From positions 1 to 64,000 of the forward strand of contig NZ_KB899968.1 in the NCBI RefSeq assembly GCF_000378485.1: a DNA stretch of 64,000 nt, read 5' to 3'. Numbering within the stretch: position 1 is the stretch's first letter; each line of letters opens with the position of its first letter. This document shows, piece after piece, positions 8,734 to 17,169 of the stretch. The notes beneath the pieces were generated by a model. That model was not told where the DNA came from and searched no databases. It saw only the letters and a program-made list of their open reading frames with translations. Source of the stretch: Flavobacterium rivuli WB 3.3-2 = DSM 21788 (GTDB lineage: Bacteria; Bacteroidota; Bacteroidia; Flavobacteriales; Flavobacteriaceae). Made by a program: the position numbers and the translations under genes.

Positions 8734-10419
8734 CTACCAGTCCAGTTTTACCAGTGCTACTGCCTGGCGTTTTAGCTGTAGCGGCACAGTTGTTTTACCA
8801 CCTGCTATTTTTATTTTTTTTGTAGAAATACATTTTAGCTTACCGGCTTTCTCCATAGTGTCTATTTGCTGCTGGGTAGGTTTTTGTGGCGAACCCATTT
8901 TTTTCCATACTTCATACGAGTTGCTGTTATCCTGATCTATAAGGTAAATATTTAGTGTAACCTCTTTAATCGGAATGTTTTCAAGCATTACATTTACGGT
9001 TTCGGCCGCGCCCTGCCTGTCTTCGTCATGGTAATTCCAAACCATGACGGCTGCCGATTTAGTATCCTTGCTTGCCAGTGCCCCAATATCCGACTTTTCG
9101 CCACGCACGCTCGATTTTAAAACCGTTTCCAGCGGGTACATCCTGTCGCTTACCACAGCTACCCTTTTGCCGCCCATCATGCCAAACATCCTGAAAACGT
9201 TAAGCACCGGTTTATCTACACCATTTGTAGCAAGGTCGCGAAAGCCGTAAAACCACGGCTGGTCTTCAAACTCAAAAGACCACGACACGGCTCCTAAAAA
9301 GTTTACTTTAGTTTCATCTTCAAGTTGGTATTTACGTGCAAAGCTTGCTGCAGTATAGCTTGAATATAATGTACCATTCCTGTAAGCATTTTCAGGATTG
9401 GTGGCCATACCACAGGCTGCACAGCCCTCCGGGTCAGATTCGCCAATTATAATGGGCAAATTTTTCGTTTCGGGGTAGGAAGCCGTTATTTTAAAACCTG
9501 TCTGTATATCATTAAGTTGCGGTGCCATATCCATAAATACAGTACCGTCTTTAAGCTTAGGCCAGCCCTTGGCATGAAACAGTATGGCTTCCAGCGGAGA
9601 GCCTTTTTTACCGGTGGCATAATTAGTGCCGCTTATGCAGTGTTTTATAAAATTATTAGTCCAGTCCTGTGCTTCTTTGCCACGGGTGCCGGCAATATTA
9701 AGCCCGCCTATTTTTGCAGTAGGCAACGCCTTTTTAAGCCCGTCGGCGGCATAATCGTATAGTTTAAAGAAATCTTCCTGAGTACCTTTCCAGTAGTGCC
9801 CGTTAGGTTCGTTCCATACTTCCCAGTACCAGCTTTCCACTTCCTTTTTACCATAGCGGGCTACACAGTGCTTAACCCATTCGTATACCAGGTCGCGCCA
9901 TTTGTTGTAATCTTTAGGCGGATAGGCCCATCCGGTAATAATATCGGTATACGGGTCACCGGGTTTCCAGTAGTGGCGGTACGGCTGTGGGTGCGACGAT
10001 AAAGCCTCGGGCATAAACCCTATTTGTGCAAGGGGTTTCATCCCCCTGGATACATAAGTGTCAAAAATGCTGTCTACAATTTTCCAGTTATAAACAGGTT
10101 TTCCGGCAGCATCTTCGGTATACATATTGGTCGATCCCCATTTTAGGGCAGCAACACCGTCTCCGGTAACCATAAGGCTGTGGGTACGCACAAATACAGG
10201 GACTTTGCTCAATTCGGCAATTTCGGTAAGCAGTTTTTTACCGTCTTTCATATAAGTATAGTTGGGCTCGTCATAGCCAAACCATGCCCAAACGGGTTTC
10301 ATGGGTGCAATTTCTTTACTAAGGTCTACCGTTATGGCAGCGTTGTTTTGAGCATTTACAGTTACTAATTGCAATAATAGCGCAATGAGTATGGCAATGT
10401 TTTTTAAAGGCTTGTGCAT
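8734..10419 (-). CDS. Secreted GH39-like glycoside hydrolase
   Basis: With a start at 10419 the protein has 561 residues and a signal peptide (MHKPLKNIAILIALLLQLVTVNAQ). The eight residues of the longer frame would not help the signal. The core is a clan GH-A TIM barrel: WYWEVWNEPNGHYW holds the NEP acid/base glutamate, and LPIIIGESDPEG holds the predicted nucleophile glutamate. This pair and the length fit family GH39 (beta-xylosidase/alpha-L-iduronidase type), although GH-A families are easily confused. The C-terminal ~120 residues look like a beta-sandwich. With GH88 and SusCD nearby it is probably part of a glycan-degradation locus; no polysaccharide lyase is present in the window. Confidence 0.82.
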   Translation of the reverse strand: MHKPLKNIAILIALLLQLVTVNAQNNAAITVDLSKEIAPMKPVWAWFGYDEPNYTYMKDGKKLLTEIAELSKVPVFVRTHSLMVTGDGVAALKWGSTNMYTEDAAGKPVYNWKIVDSIFDTYVSRGMKPLAQIGFMPEALSSHPQPYRHYWKPGDPYTDIITGWAYPPKDYNKWRDLVYEWVKHCVARYGKKEVESWYWEVWNEPNGHYWKGTQEDFFKLYDYAADGLKKALPTAKIGGLNIAGTRGKEAQDWTNNFIKHCISGTNYATGKKGSPLEAILFHAKGWPKLKDGTVFMDMAPQLNDIQTGFKITASYPETKNLPIIIGESDPEGCAACGMATNPENAYRNGTLYSSYTAASFARKYQLEDETKVNFLGAVSWSFEFEDQPWFYGFRDLATNGVDKPVLNVFRMFGMMGGKRVAVVSDRMYPLETVLKSSVRGEKSDIGALASKDTKSAAVMVWNYHDEDRQGAAETVNVMLENIPIKEVTLNIYLIDQDNSNSYEVWKKMGSPQKPTQQQIDTMEKAGKLKCISTKKIKIAGGKTTVPLQLKRQAVALVKLDW

Positions 10420-10578
10420 AGTTGTTATTGTTGGTATTAACAAAGTTGCTAAAAATAATTGTGATTATTACACTTATTTTCAGAAAATAATATTTATCTA
10501 AAAATAATAAGCTATATTTTTTGCCTATATACAAATAGGGATATTTTTATTAGCTTCAGGCTTCTGATAAATTTTTCA

Positions 10579-10586
10579 TATATTCG
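10579..10586 (+). promoter_or_regulatory. Probable -7 element for the Nudix-fold regulator gene
   Basis: TATATTCG, a close variant of the Bacteroidota -7 consensus TAnnTTTG, sits 23 bp before the ATG at 10610. A -33 TTG was not identified with confidence. Confidence 0.4.
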
Positions 10587-10609
10587 TTTCATCTTACAAA
10601 TAAGGGGGC

Positions 10610-11329
10610 ATGCTAAAGAAATTTATAGATAAGGAGTCGGGCAAAAAGGTTGAAAGCACAGTAATGAACGCTATAACTATAGACTGTGTGATATTTGGGT
10701 TTGACCAGGGTAGCCTTGAAGTGTTGCTTGTGCAGCATGGTGAGGGTATACGTAAAGGCGAGTGGGGATTACCCGGTGGCTGGATAAAAGAAACAGAGAG
10801 TATAGACAATGCCGCCCACAGGCTTTTAGGCGAATTAACCGGGCTTGACGATATTTACCTGGAACAGCTTAAAGCTTTTGGCGACCCGGAACGTTTCCCA
10901 TTAGGGCGCGTTATAACGATAGGTTATTATGCGCTTGTAAAAAGAGAAGATTACAATATTAAGGCAGGATCTACCGCAGCTGATGCTAAGTGGTATAAAA
11001 TAGCAGATATACCTAACCTTATTTATGACCATAACGAAATATTACAATACAGCCTTGCCAACCTGCGCACGCGTATAAAAGTTACCCCTATAGGCTTTAA
11101 CCTGTTGCCCGAAAAATTCACGCTTTTTGAACTGATGAAACTTTATGAAGAAATTCTTGGGGTAGAGATGGATAAATCTAATTTCAGGCGTAAAATATTA
11201 CACATGAAATTGTTGCAGCAGCTTGATGAAAAACAAAAAGATGTGTCGCACCGTGCGGCAAAACTATACATTTTTGATCAGGCCATTTACGAAAAACTGA
11301 CTAAAAAAGGCTTTAATTTCGAATTTTAA
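10610..11329 (+). CDS. Nudix-domain transcriptional regulator (NrtR/AraR-like)
   Basis: A 239-residue protein with an N-terminal Nudix fold (about residues 18-150) and a C-terminal winged-helix region (about 155-230, FTLFELMKLYEEILG and SNFRRKILHMKLL). This architecture is that of the NrtR family, which includes Bacteroidota sugar-responsive regulators such as AraR of Bacteroides. The Nudix box GGWIKETESIDNAAHRLLGEL lacks the REUxEE acid pattern: both the residue after Arg and the second Glu are Leu. Hydrolase activity is therefore probably lost and the fold serves as a ligand sensor. It lies 24 bp upstream of the GH88 gene on the same strand and divergent from the GH39-like gene, so it is a good candidate to control both. 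The ligand is unknown. Confidence 0.85.
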   Translation: MLKKFIDKESGKKVESTVMNAITIDCVIFGFDQGSLEVLLVQHGEGIRKGEWGLPGGWIKETESIDNAAHRLLGELTGLDDIYLEQLKAFGDPERFPLGRVITIGYYALVKREDYNIKAGSTAADAKWYKIADIPNLIYDHNEILQYSLANLRTRIKVTPIGFNLLPEKFTLFELMKLYEEILGVEMDKSNFRRKILHMKLLQQLDEKQKDVSHRAAKLYIFDQAIYEKLTKKGFNFEF

Positions 11330-11352
11330 AGTGTTGCAAAGCATCTTATATA

Positions 11353-12555
11353 ATGAAAAAACACCATTACTTATTTTTTCTTGCCGCCTGCATTGCAGCT
11401 TCGTGCAGCTCTAAAAAAGATGCCGGATTTACTGCTAAAATAGACAACACGCTAAAGGCATCTGCAAACCAGTATGAATATTTAGGCACCAGAAATCCTG
11501 ATGGGCGTTTTCCTAAAAGCTACCATGTAAAAAATGATTCTCTCGAAACCAGCGACTCTGGCTGGTGGTGCAGTGGTTTTTATCCCGGTACCTTACTGTA
11601 TCTTAATGAGGCGAATGCCAACCAGGCACTTAAAAAATTAGCAGATAAATCATTAGCCGATTTAAAAAAAGAACAGTTTAATAAAACTACGCACGATCTT
11701 GGCTTTATGATGTATTGCAGCTATGGCAATGCCGAGCGTTTGCGGCCTAATGCAGATTATAAATTAGTGCTCATGAATAGTGCAAAGTCGTTAGCTACGC
11801 GATATAACGCTGTTGCCAAATGCATACAGTCCTGGGATAGTGCGCCGTGGAACCATGCCACTAAAGACGAAATGCCTGTTATTATAGATAACATGATGAA
11901 TCTTGAATTGCTTTTTTGGGCATCTAAACACAGCGGTGATAAAACATTTTACGATATAGCGGTAAACCATGCCAATACTACCATGAAAAACCATTTCAGG
12001 CCAGATTATAGTTCGTATCACGAGGTGGTCTATGATAAAAATACCGGTGCTGTTGTAAGGCAGATAACCAACCAGGGAGCAGCAGATGCATCTGCATGGG
12101 CGAGGGGACAGGCATGGGGGCTATACGGCTATGTGGTTATGTACCGAGAAACAAAAGACAGGAAATATTTAGAGCAAGCACAAAACATAGCCGGTTTTAT
12201 ATTAAACCATCCTAACCTTCCGGCAGATAAAATACCCTACTGGGATTTTAATGCGCCGGGCATCCCCAATGCTTTGAGGGATTCTTCGGCGGCAGCCATA
12301 ATGGCCTCGGCGCTGATAGAGTTAGGATCGTATTCTGATAAGGAGCTTTCAAAAAAATATTATGCAGATGCCAATACCATGCTTACAAGCCTGATGGCTC
12401 CGGAATATTTTGCTGCGCCCAATACTAATGGTGGTTTTTTATTAAAGCACGGAGTGGGCAATATGCCTAACAAAACAGAGGTTGATACCCCGCTTAGTTA
12501 TGGCGATTATTATTTTATTGAAGCCTTAATGCGTTACAAACAAGCAGGGTTGTAA
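11353..12555 (+). CDS. GH88 unsaturated glucuronyl hydrolase, lipoprotein
   Basis: A 400-residue protein with a lipoprotein signal (ACIAASC, Cys near residue 18). It has an alpha/alpha-barrel sequence with the GH88 landmarks THDLGFMMYCSYG and IDNMMNLELLFWA, whose two Asp residues correspond to the catalytic pair, plus ARGQAWGLYGY. Enzymes of this family remove the unsaturated uronic acid that a polysaccharide lyase leaves on the non-reducing end of an oligosaccharide. It lies 24 bp after the Nudix-fold regulator and is probably cotranscribed with it. The implied substrate is a uronic-acid-containing polysaccharide; the lyase itself is not in the window. Confidence 0.92.
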   Translation: MKKHHYLFFLAACIAASCSSKKDAGFTAKIDNTLKASANQYEYLGTRNPDGRFPKSYHVKNDSLETSDSGWWCSGFYPGTLLYLNEANANQALKKLADKSLADLKKEQFNKTTHDLGFMMYCSYGNAERLRPNADYKLVLMNSAKSLATRYNAVAKCIQSWDSAPWNHATKDEMPVIIDNMMNLELLFWASKHSGDKTFYDIAVNHANTTMKNHFRPDYSSYHEVVYDKNTGAVVRQITNQGAADASAWARGQAWGLYGYVVMYRETKDRKYLEQAQNIAGFILNHPNLPADKIPYWDFNAPGIPNALRDSSAAAIMASALIELGSYSDKELSKKYYADANTMLTSLMAPEYFAAPNTNGGFLLKHGVGNMPNKTEVDTPLSYGDYYFIEALMRYKQAGL

Positions 12556-12760
12556 CTAATGTAATTTCTTCAATATTGTCGAAATAATAGATACAGCTTT
12601 GTGTACTTTCAACTTTAGTTGGCTTTCATGGTCTCCTTTGCGATTTATTTGCAACTAATGGCTTAGTGTTCTTTGTGGTAAAAATATTTGATTTACAGAA
12701 AGTTACTAAGAACACGAGGCTGTAAACAACAACGATAACTATAATTTAATCCTATATAAA

Positions 12761-12797
12761 AAAACGGACAGTACTTTTAAAAGTAACTGTCCGTTTT
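12761..12797. terminator. Bidirectional terminator between GH88 and OYE genes
   Basis: A near-perfect palindrome (AAAACGGACAGT...ACTGTCCGTTTT, with an inner ACTTTTAAAAGT) lies between two convergent genes, with A/T runs on both sides. The 200 bp between the GH88 stop and this hairpin show nothing else recognisable. Confidence 0.8.
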
Positions 12798-12817
12798 CAG
12801 GATATATAAACAAAAAA

Positions 12818-13924
12818 TTATTCTAATACCAGTTCGGCTAACGCTTCTTTGCTAAAGCCTTTTAGTTTATCGGTTTCGCCTTTTCTTATTTTAGAAACCC
12901 AGTTAGGGTCGCTTAGTAATGGCCTGCCTACACCCACAAGGTCGAAATCGCCCCGGTCGAAACGGCGGTTAAGTTCTTCTAACGATGTTGGCTGAGAAGT
13001 TTCTCCTGCAAAAGCGCCAAAGAAATCGCCGCTAAGCCCTACAGAACCTACAGTTATAGTTGCAGCACCCGTTATTTTCTTGGCCCATCCTGCAAAGTTA
13101 AGGTCAGAGCCTTCAAACTCCGGCTCCCAAAAACGGCGTTGCGAACAATGTAAAATATCGGCACCGGCATCTACAAGCGGGTTAAGCCATGCTTCCATTT
13201 CCTGCGGATTTACGGCCAGCTTATAATCATAAGCCGATGGTTTAAATTGCGACAGCCTAATGATGATCGCGAAATCTTCGCCTACCTGCCTGCGCACTTC
13301 TTTAATTACATCTGTGCCAAAACGTGTACGTTCTGCAAGGGTTTTACCACCGTAAACATCAGTACGTTCGTTTGTGCCTTCCCAAAAAAACTGGTCAATA
13401 AGGTAGCCGTGCGCCCCGTGAATTTCCACGGTGTCAAAGCCTGCTTTTTTTGCATCTGCGGCAGCTTTGCCGTAAGCTAAAATGGCATCTTCAATATCTT
13501 TAGTGGTCATTGTGCTGCCATTAGTATTCCCCGGGCGGTTTAATCCTGACGGGCCTTCGAAAGGTACAGGTGGCACCCAACCGGAATGGTGGTTATCCAT
13601 AATACCCATGTGCCATATTTGCGGACCCATTTGCCCACCGGCAGCATGAACGCCATCAATAACTTTTTTCCACCCTGCCAATGCTTTTTCACCATAAAAA
13701 TGAGGAACATTACCATCATTAGAAGACGATGGGCGGTCTATAACTGTACCTTCAGATAATATTAATCCCACCTCGCCTTCGGCTCTTTTTTCATAATAAG
13801 CAGCTACTTCATCAGTAGGGATGCCGTTTGGCGAAAAAGAGCGCGTCATTGGCGCCATTACAATACGGTTTTTTATATCTAATGATTTCAGCTTAAAGGG
13901 CTGAAACAAACTATCTGTGCTCAT
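12818..13924 (-). CDS. Old Yellow Enzyme-family NADH:flavin oxidoreductase (ene-reductase)
   Basis: A 368-residue FMN-dependent TIM-barrel enzyme. IKNRIVMAPMTRS opens the barrel. VEIHGAHGYLIDQFFW carries the substrate-binding pair His169 and His172, the His/His version seen in PETN reductase rather than the His/Asn of OYE1. DLVGVGRPLLSDPNW near the C-terminus binds the flavin phosphate. Such enzymes reduce activated C=C bonds or nitro groups with NAD(P)H. The gene begins 17 bp after the stop of an ArsR-type regulator on the same strand, so it is probably the regulator's target and induced by a reactive electrophile or metal; that inducer is inferred only. Confidence 0.93.
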   Translation of the reverse strand: MSTDSLFQPFKLKSLDIKNRIVMAPMTRSFSPNGIPTDEVAAYYEKRAEGEVGLILSEGTVIDRPSSSNDGNVPHFYGEKALAGWKKVIDGVHAAGGQMGPQIWHMGIMDNHHSGWVPPVPFEGPSGLNRPGNTNGSTMTTKDIEDAILAYGKAAADAKKAGFDTVEIHGAHGYLIDQFFWEGTNERTDVYGGKTLAERTRFGTDVIKEVRRQVGEDFAIIIRLSQFKPSAYDYKLAVNPQEMEAWLNPLVDAGADILHCSQRRFWEPEFEGSDLNFAGWAKKITGAATITVGSVGLSGDFFGAFAGETSQPTSLEELNRRFDRGDFDLVGVGRPLLSDPNWVSKIRKGETDKLKGFSKEALAELVLE

Positions 13925-13941
13925 TCTTTACTCTATTAAAA

Positions 13942-14241
13942 TTATATATTCGATTTAATTATTTTACTAAGTTTGGCAAAAGCCTCTTCATTGCGTTTAT
14001 AATACGTCCATTGTCCCACACGTGTAGATTGTACAAAACCCGCACGTTGCAGTATAGACAGATATTCGGACACTGTAGATTGTGTAAGTGCAGCCTTAGC
14101 CTGTATCTGTCCTACGCAAACACCGTTTTCATACCCGGCATGTTCCTGGTCAGGAAAGTTTTGCGCAGGTTCTTTTAACCACTCTAATATTTGCAGCCTG
14201 GTTTTGTTAGATAACGCCTTAAAAATATCAACCTGTTCCAT
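13942..14241 (-). CDS. ArsR/SmtB-family transcriptional regulator
   Basis: A 99-residue winged-helix protein. MEQVDIFKALSNKTRLQILEWL is the classic ArsR opening, and ALTQSTVSEYLSILQRAGFV is the recognition-helix region, followed by the wing VGQWTYYKRNE. A single Cys (GVCVGQIQ) precedes the recognition helix. The CxC metal site of ArsR/SmtB is absent, so a redox or small-molecule signal is as likely as a metal. It is the first gene of a two-gene operon with the Old Yellow Enzyme and probably represses it. Confidence 0.9.
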   Translation of the reverse strand: MEQVDIFKALSNKTRLQILEWLKEPAQNFPDQEHAGYENGVCVGQIQAKAALTQSTVSEYLSILQRAGFVQSTRVGQWTYYKRNEEAFAKLSKIIKSNI

Positions 14242-14332
14242 AATGCAAAGATATATCGGGTTTTCCCGATATTTAGATATTTAACAATGTTTTTTTTAAT
14301 CAATTTAAAATATTGAATCTCTATGATATAAA

Positions 14333-14368
14333 AAAGCCTTACAAAGCAACATTGCTTTGTAAGGCTTT
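14333..14368 (-). terminator. Terminator of the sugar dehydrogenase gene
   Basis: A perfect 17-bp stem (AAAGCCTTACAAAGCAA / TTGCTTTGTAAGGCTTT) with a 2-nt loop, and a T-run on the minus strand, 21 bp after the stop. Confidence 0.88.
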
Positions 14369-14388
14369 ACATGTTTAATGATTGTAAT

Positions 14389-15819
14389 TTATTGAACGGG
14401 GACAAGCCTGTATACTGCCGATGCAGGTTTCTCTACCGCTACATAAATGTAACCGTCCGGCCCCACACGCACATCGCGCAGGCGGCCTATGTTTTTAAGA
14501 AGTTTTTCCTGGCTTACAATTTTATTTCCGTCGAGGTAACACAGGTTTAAATATTTAAAGCGTAATGAGCCTACAAGCAGGGCACCTTTCCACGGTTTAT
14601 AAACATCGCCCGTAATAAATGCCATACCCGATGGTGCAATAGATGGTACCCAATACAGCTCCGGTGCCTGTATGCCCGGCGCAGTAGCTTTATCTGTAAT
14701 AGGCTTACCATCATAATTAATGCCGTAGCTGGTTAGCGGCCAGCCATAGTTAGTGCCGGGAGTAATAATGTTTATCTCGTCGCCACCTCGGGGTCCATGC
14801 TCGTTTTCCCAAAGCGCACCGCTAAGCGGGTTAATGGCAAGCCCTTGTGGGTTTCGGTTGCCATAACAATATAGCGACGTAGCTTTACCGGCCTTGTCTT
14901 TAAAAGGATTATCTGCCGGGATAGTCCCGTCATCTTTAATGCGGTGCACCTTGCCCAGCTGGTTTTCTTCAAGGCTTTGCGGATTTTGTTTTTCATTACC
15001 ACGCTCGCCTACAGATATGTATAAGTATCCTTTATCAAATACCATCCGGCCGCCATAGTGATGTCGGGTAGTGGCATAGGGCAGTGCTTCAAAAATTATC
15101 GATTGGTCTGTTAATGTATTGCCGTTAAGTTTAGCGCGCATAATAGCTGTGGTTGCCAATAGTTTTCCATTAACTTTTTTAGGTTTGGAATAGGTAAAAT
15201 AAATAAGGCTGTTCTTGGCAAAGTCAGGATGTAACAAAACATCAAACAATCCGCCCTGGCCTTCGGCTAAAACCTCCGGCACTCCGCTAATTAGCTGCTT
15301 CTTTTTGTCTTTAACGCGGTATAATTCGCCATGCCTGTTGGTTATAAGCATTGCGCCATCAGGTAAAAAAGCCATTCCCCACGGCACTTCAATCCCTGTG
15401 GCAATAGTATCGAGCTTTATGGTAAGCTTATCGCTTTTAAATATGTTGCTTACAGGAGCATCGTCAAAATTATAAGCTTCTACATTTTTTATGCCTTTAA
15501 GAATATATTCAGATAATTCTTTTATTTCTTTATCGCTAAAGGTTTTGGCAAAGGCAGGCATTCCCTCATCGGCATAACCGTTTTTAATAGCCTTCATAAG
15601 GTCGGTTAATTTGTTACCGTGTTTCCACTGCCTGTCTGTAAAGGCATCCATTTTTTCGCCGTGGCATCCGCTGCAATAAGTAGCATAATTTTCGGCAGGT
15701 GTGGCAATAACATTATGCTTTATCGCTGTAACAGCAGTGTAATTTGGTCGGTTTTTAAAGGCCATAGTAGTGGCTATAGTGCCAAATAGCAATAAGGCAA
15801 TACGTAGATATTTTTGCAT
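14389..15819 (-). CDS. Cytochrome c / PQQ-dependent sugar dehydrogenase fusion
   Basis: Starting at 15819 gives a 476-residue exported protein (MQKYLRIALLLFGTIATTMA signal). The first domain is a small class I cytochrome c: YCSGCHGEKMDAF binds heme, and DEGMPAFAKTFSDKEI supplies the axial Met. From about residue 125 follows a six-bladed propeller of the glucose/sorbosone dehydrogenase (GSDH) type, with EVPWGMAFLPDGAMLITNRHG, SLYCYGNRNPQGLAINP, WENEHGPRGGDEIN and GTNYGWPLTSYG. Such proteins oxidise soluble aldoses in the periplasm using PQQ. The fused cytochrome could pass electrons to the respiratory chain. PQQ synthesis genes are not in the window, so the cofactor would be scavenged or made elsewhere. 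Confidence 0.9.
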   Translation of the reverse strand: MQKYLRIALLLFGTIATTMAFKNRPNYTAVTAIKHNVIATPAENYATYCSGCHGEKMDAFTDRQWKHGNKLTDLMKAIKNGYADEGMPAFAKTFSDKEIKELSEYILKGIKNVEAYNFDDAPVSNIFKSDKLTIKLDTIATGIEVPWGMAFLPDGAMLITNRHGELYRVKDKKKQLISGVPEVLAEGQGGLFDVLLHPDFAKNSLIYFTYSKPKKVNGKLLATTAIMRAKLNGNTLTDQSIIFEALPYATTRHHYGGRMVFDKGYLYISVGERGNEKQNPQSLEENQLGKVHRIKDDGTIPADNPFKDKAGKATSLYCYGNRNPQGLAINPLSGALWENEHGPRGGDEINIITPGTNYGWPLTSYGINYDGKPITDKATAPGIQAPELYWVPSIAPSGMAFITGDVYKPWKGALLVGSLRFKYLNLCYLDGNKIVSQEKLLKNIGRLRDVRVGPDGYIYVAVEKPASAVYRLVPVQ

Positions 15820-15985
15820 AATAGCGGAGGTTATAGCTATCAAATCTACTTAAATTTTATGATTTATAAAATTAAGTCCCATTATTATTACAGATACTTT
15901 TTATTAAGGTGCTGCTTGGCTATTTTTATCTATATTTGGCAGCATTATTGTATAATTTACACCTACTATTTAGATATTTAAATTA

Positions 15986-16558
15986 ATGAAATCAATTTTT
16001 ACAACTTTATTGCTTGTTGTTTCTTTAGCACTTAGCGCACAACAGGACGAGTGCAAAAGTACCGTTATTACAAAAGAAGATGGTGTTGAGGTAAAATCAA
16101 CCCGGGAATATCTTATGTATGAAAAGGTATTTGCGGGGACATCTCAATTTATGTTCTTTTCGTTAACTAATAGTGATGGCGTACCTATGCTTAATTTTCA
16201 GTTCCTGGCAAAAGGGAAAGATTTTCCTAAGGTATATTGCATCGATAAAGCCTCTAAAATATACCTGCAGCTGGCCAACGGAAAAATTGTAACACTTATA
16301 AGCGCAAGCGAAGACCAGTGCAGCGGACTGGTATATGATAGTAACGAACAAAACAACATAAGGATACTTACGGCAACATTTCTGTTTGCCAAAGGAACTA
16401 TTGAAGATCTTGAAAAATCGCCAATATCTTTTATAAGGGTTAAATATTCTACAGAAACTGTAGATTACAATATGAAAAAGGAATTGGATAGTGAAAGTAT
16501 GAAGCAAAAGTACTATCCGGAGAATTATTTCATCAATACGCTAAAATGTATAAAATAA
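15986..16558 (+). CDS. Exported protein of unknown function
   Basis: A 190-residue protein with a clear signal peptide (MKSIFTTLLLVVSLALSAQ). The mature part is predicted beta-rich, with three cysteines, and matches no family I recognise. A TATATTTG element at 15931-15938 fits the Bacteroidota -7 box, 47 bp before the ATG. It stands alone between the sugar dehydrogenase and the tRNA genes. Confidence 0.7.
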   Translation: MKSIFTTLLLVVSLALSAQQDECKSTVITKEDGVEVKSTREYLMYEKVFAGTSQFMFFSLTNSDGVPMLNFQFLAKGKDFPKVYCIDKASKIYLQLANGKIVTLISASEDQCSGLVYDSNEQNNIRILTATFLFAKGTIEDLEKSPISFIRVKYSTETVDYNMKKELDSESMKQKYYPENYFINTLKCIK

Positions 16559-16634
16559 TTAGCAATGCATGAGCCTGACAGTTAATTACTTTGGTGTAAA
16601 GGTTGAAAAAAAAGAAAAAAACCTTTAAAAATAC

Positions 16635-16666
16635 TTGCAAAGAATTAAATAAATATGCTACATTTG
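16635..16666 (+). promoter_or_regulatory. Promoter of the tRNA-Ser/tRNA-Pro operon
   Basis: TTG at 16635 and TACATTTG at 16659-16666 are 21 bp apart, a good match to the Bacteroidota consensus. The predicted start point is about 30 bp before tRNA-Ser. Confidence 0.75.
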
Positions 16667-16702
16667 CAACCGCAAAAAGGGGTAACTCTTTTAGCAAAAG
16701 CA

Positions 16703-16786
16703 GGAGAGGTGCCGGAGTGGTAACGGAGCAGATTGCTAATCTGTCGACGTGCAAACGTCGCCAGGGTTCGAGTCCCTGTCTCTCCG
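16703..16786 (+). tRNA. tRNA-Ser (anticodon GCU)
   Basis: An 84-nt cloverleaf with acceptor stem GGAGAGG pairing to TCTCTCC (last pair G-T). The anticodon loop TTGCTAA gives anticodon GCT, the variable arm is the long serine type (CGACGT GCAA ACGTCG), and the T loop is GGTTCGAGTCC. The discriminator base is G and CCA is not encoded. Confidence 0.95.
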
Positions 16787-16794
16787 CTTGTTTT

Positions 16795-16869
16795 CGGGGT
16801 GTAGCGTAGCCCGGTCATCGCGCCTGGTTTGGGACCAGGAGGTCGCAGGTTCGAATCCTGCCACCCCGA
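16795..16869 (+). tRNA. tRNA-Pro (anticodon UGG)
   Basis: A 75-nt cloverleaf with acceptor stem CGGGGTG / CACCCCG, anticodon loop TTTGGGA (anticodon TGG) and T arm GCAGGTTCGAATCCTGC. It is 8 bp after tRNA-Ser and cotranscribed with it. Its 3' end is the integration site of the element described below, which leaves the tRNA gene intact. Confidence 0.95.
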
Positions 16870-16964
16870 CTAAAGAGCCTTTCAAAGGCAGCCAAAACCC
16901 CTTAAATCACATGATTTAAGGGGTTTTTCTATTTTATTCAACTCCAAAATATTCAAGTTATATC
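16857..16964 (+). repeat. Left attachment-site copy (tRNA-Pro tail + terminator)
   Basis: It contains the 14-bp identity core CCTGCCACCCCGAC (16857-16870), the terminator hairpin and an AT-rich tail ending ATTCAAGTTATATC. The right copy at 30772-30876 aligns along its whole length with scattered differences, so the two have diverged or were never identical outside the core. Confidence 0.85.
16898..16928 (+). terminator. Terminator of the tRNA operon
   Basis: A perfect 12-bp stem (CCCCTTAAATCA / TGATTTAAGGGG) with a 2-nt loop followed by TTTTT. A diverged copy terminates the right att copy. Confidence 0.9.
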
Positions 16965-17169
16965 AAAGAAAATGGGACCTATTCGGCTACCCTTTTTCTT
17001 TTTTTATCTTTAGGTCCCACAAATCATTTTAATCACTTAATTATCAGTCAATCGTACTCAAATTTTAACATTTGATGCTTCCTGAAAAGTGTGCGTTTTC
17101 ATCTTAAAAGCGAGCACTACTGAGACCCATTTAATGTGCAAATGATCTGAAACATTAAATTTTTGAGAT

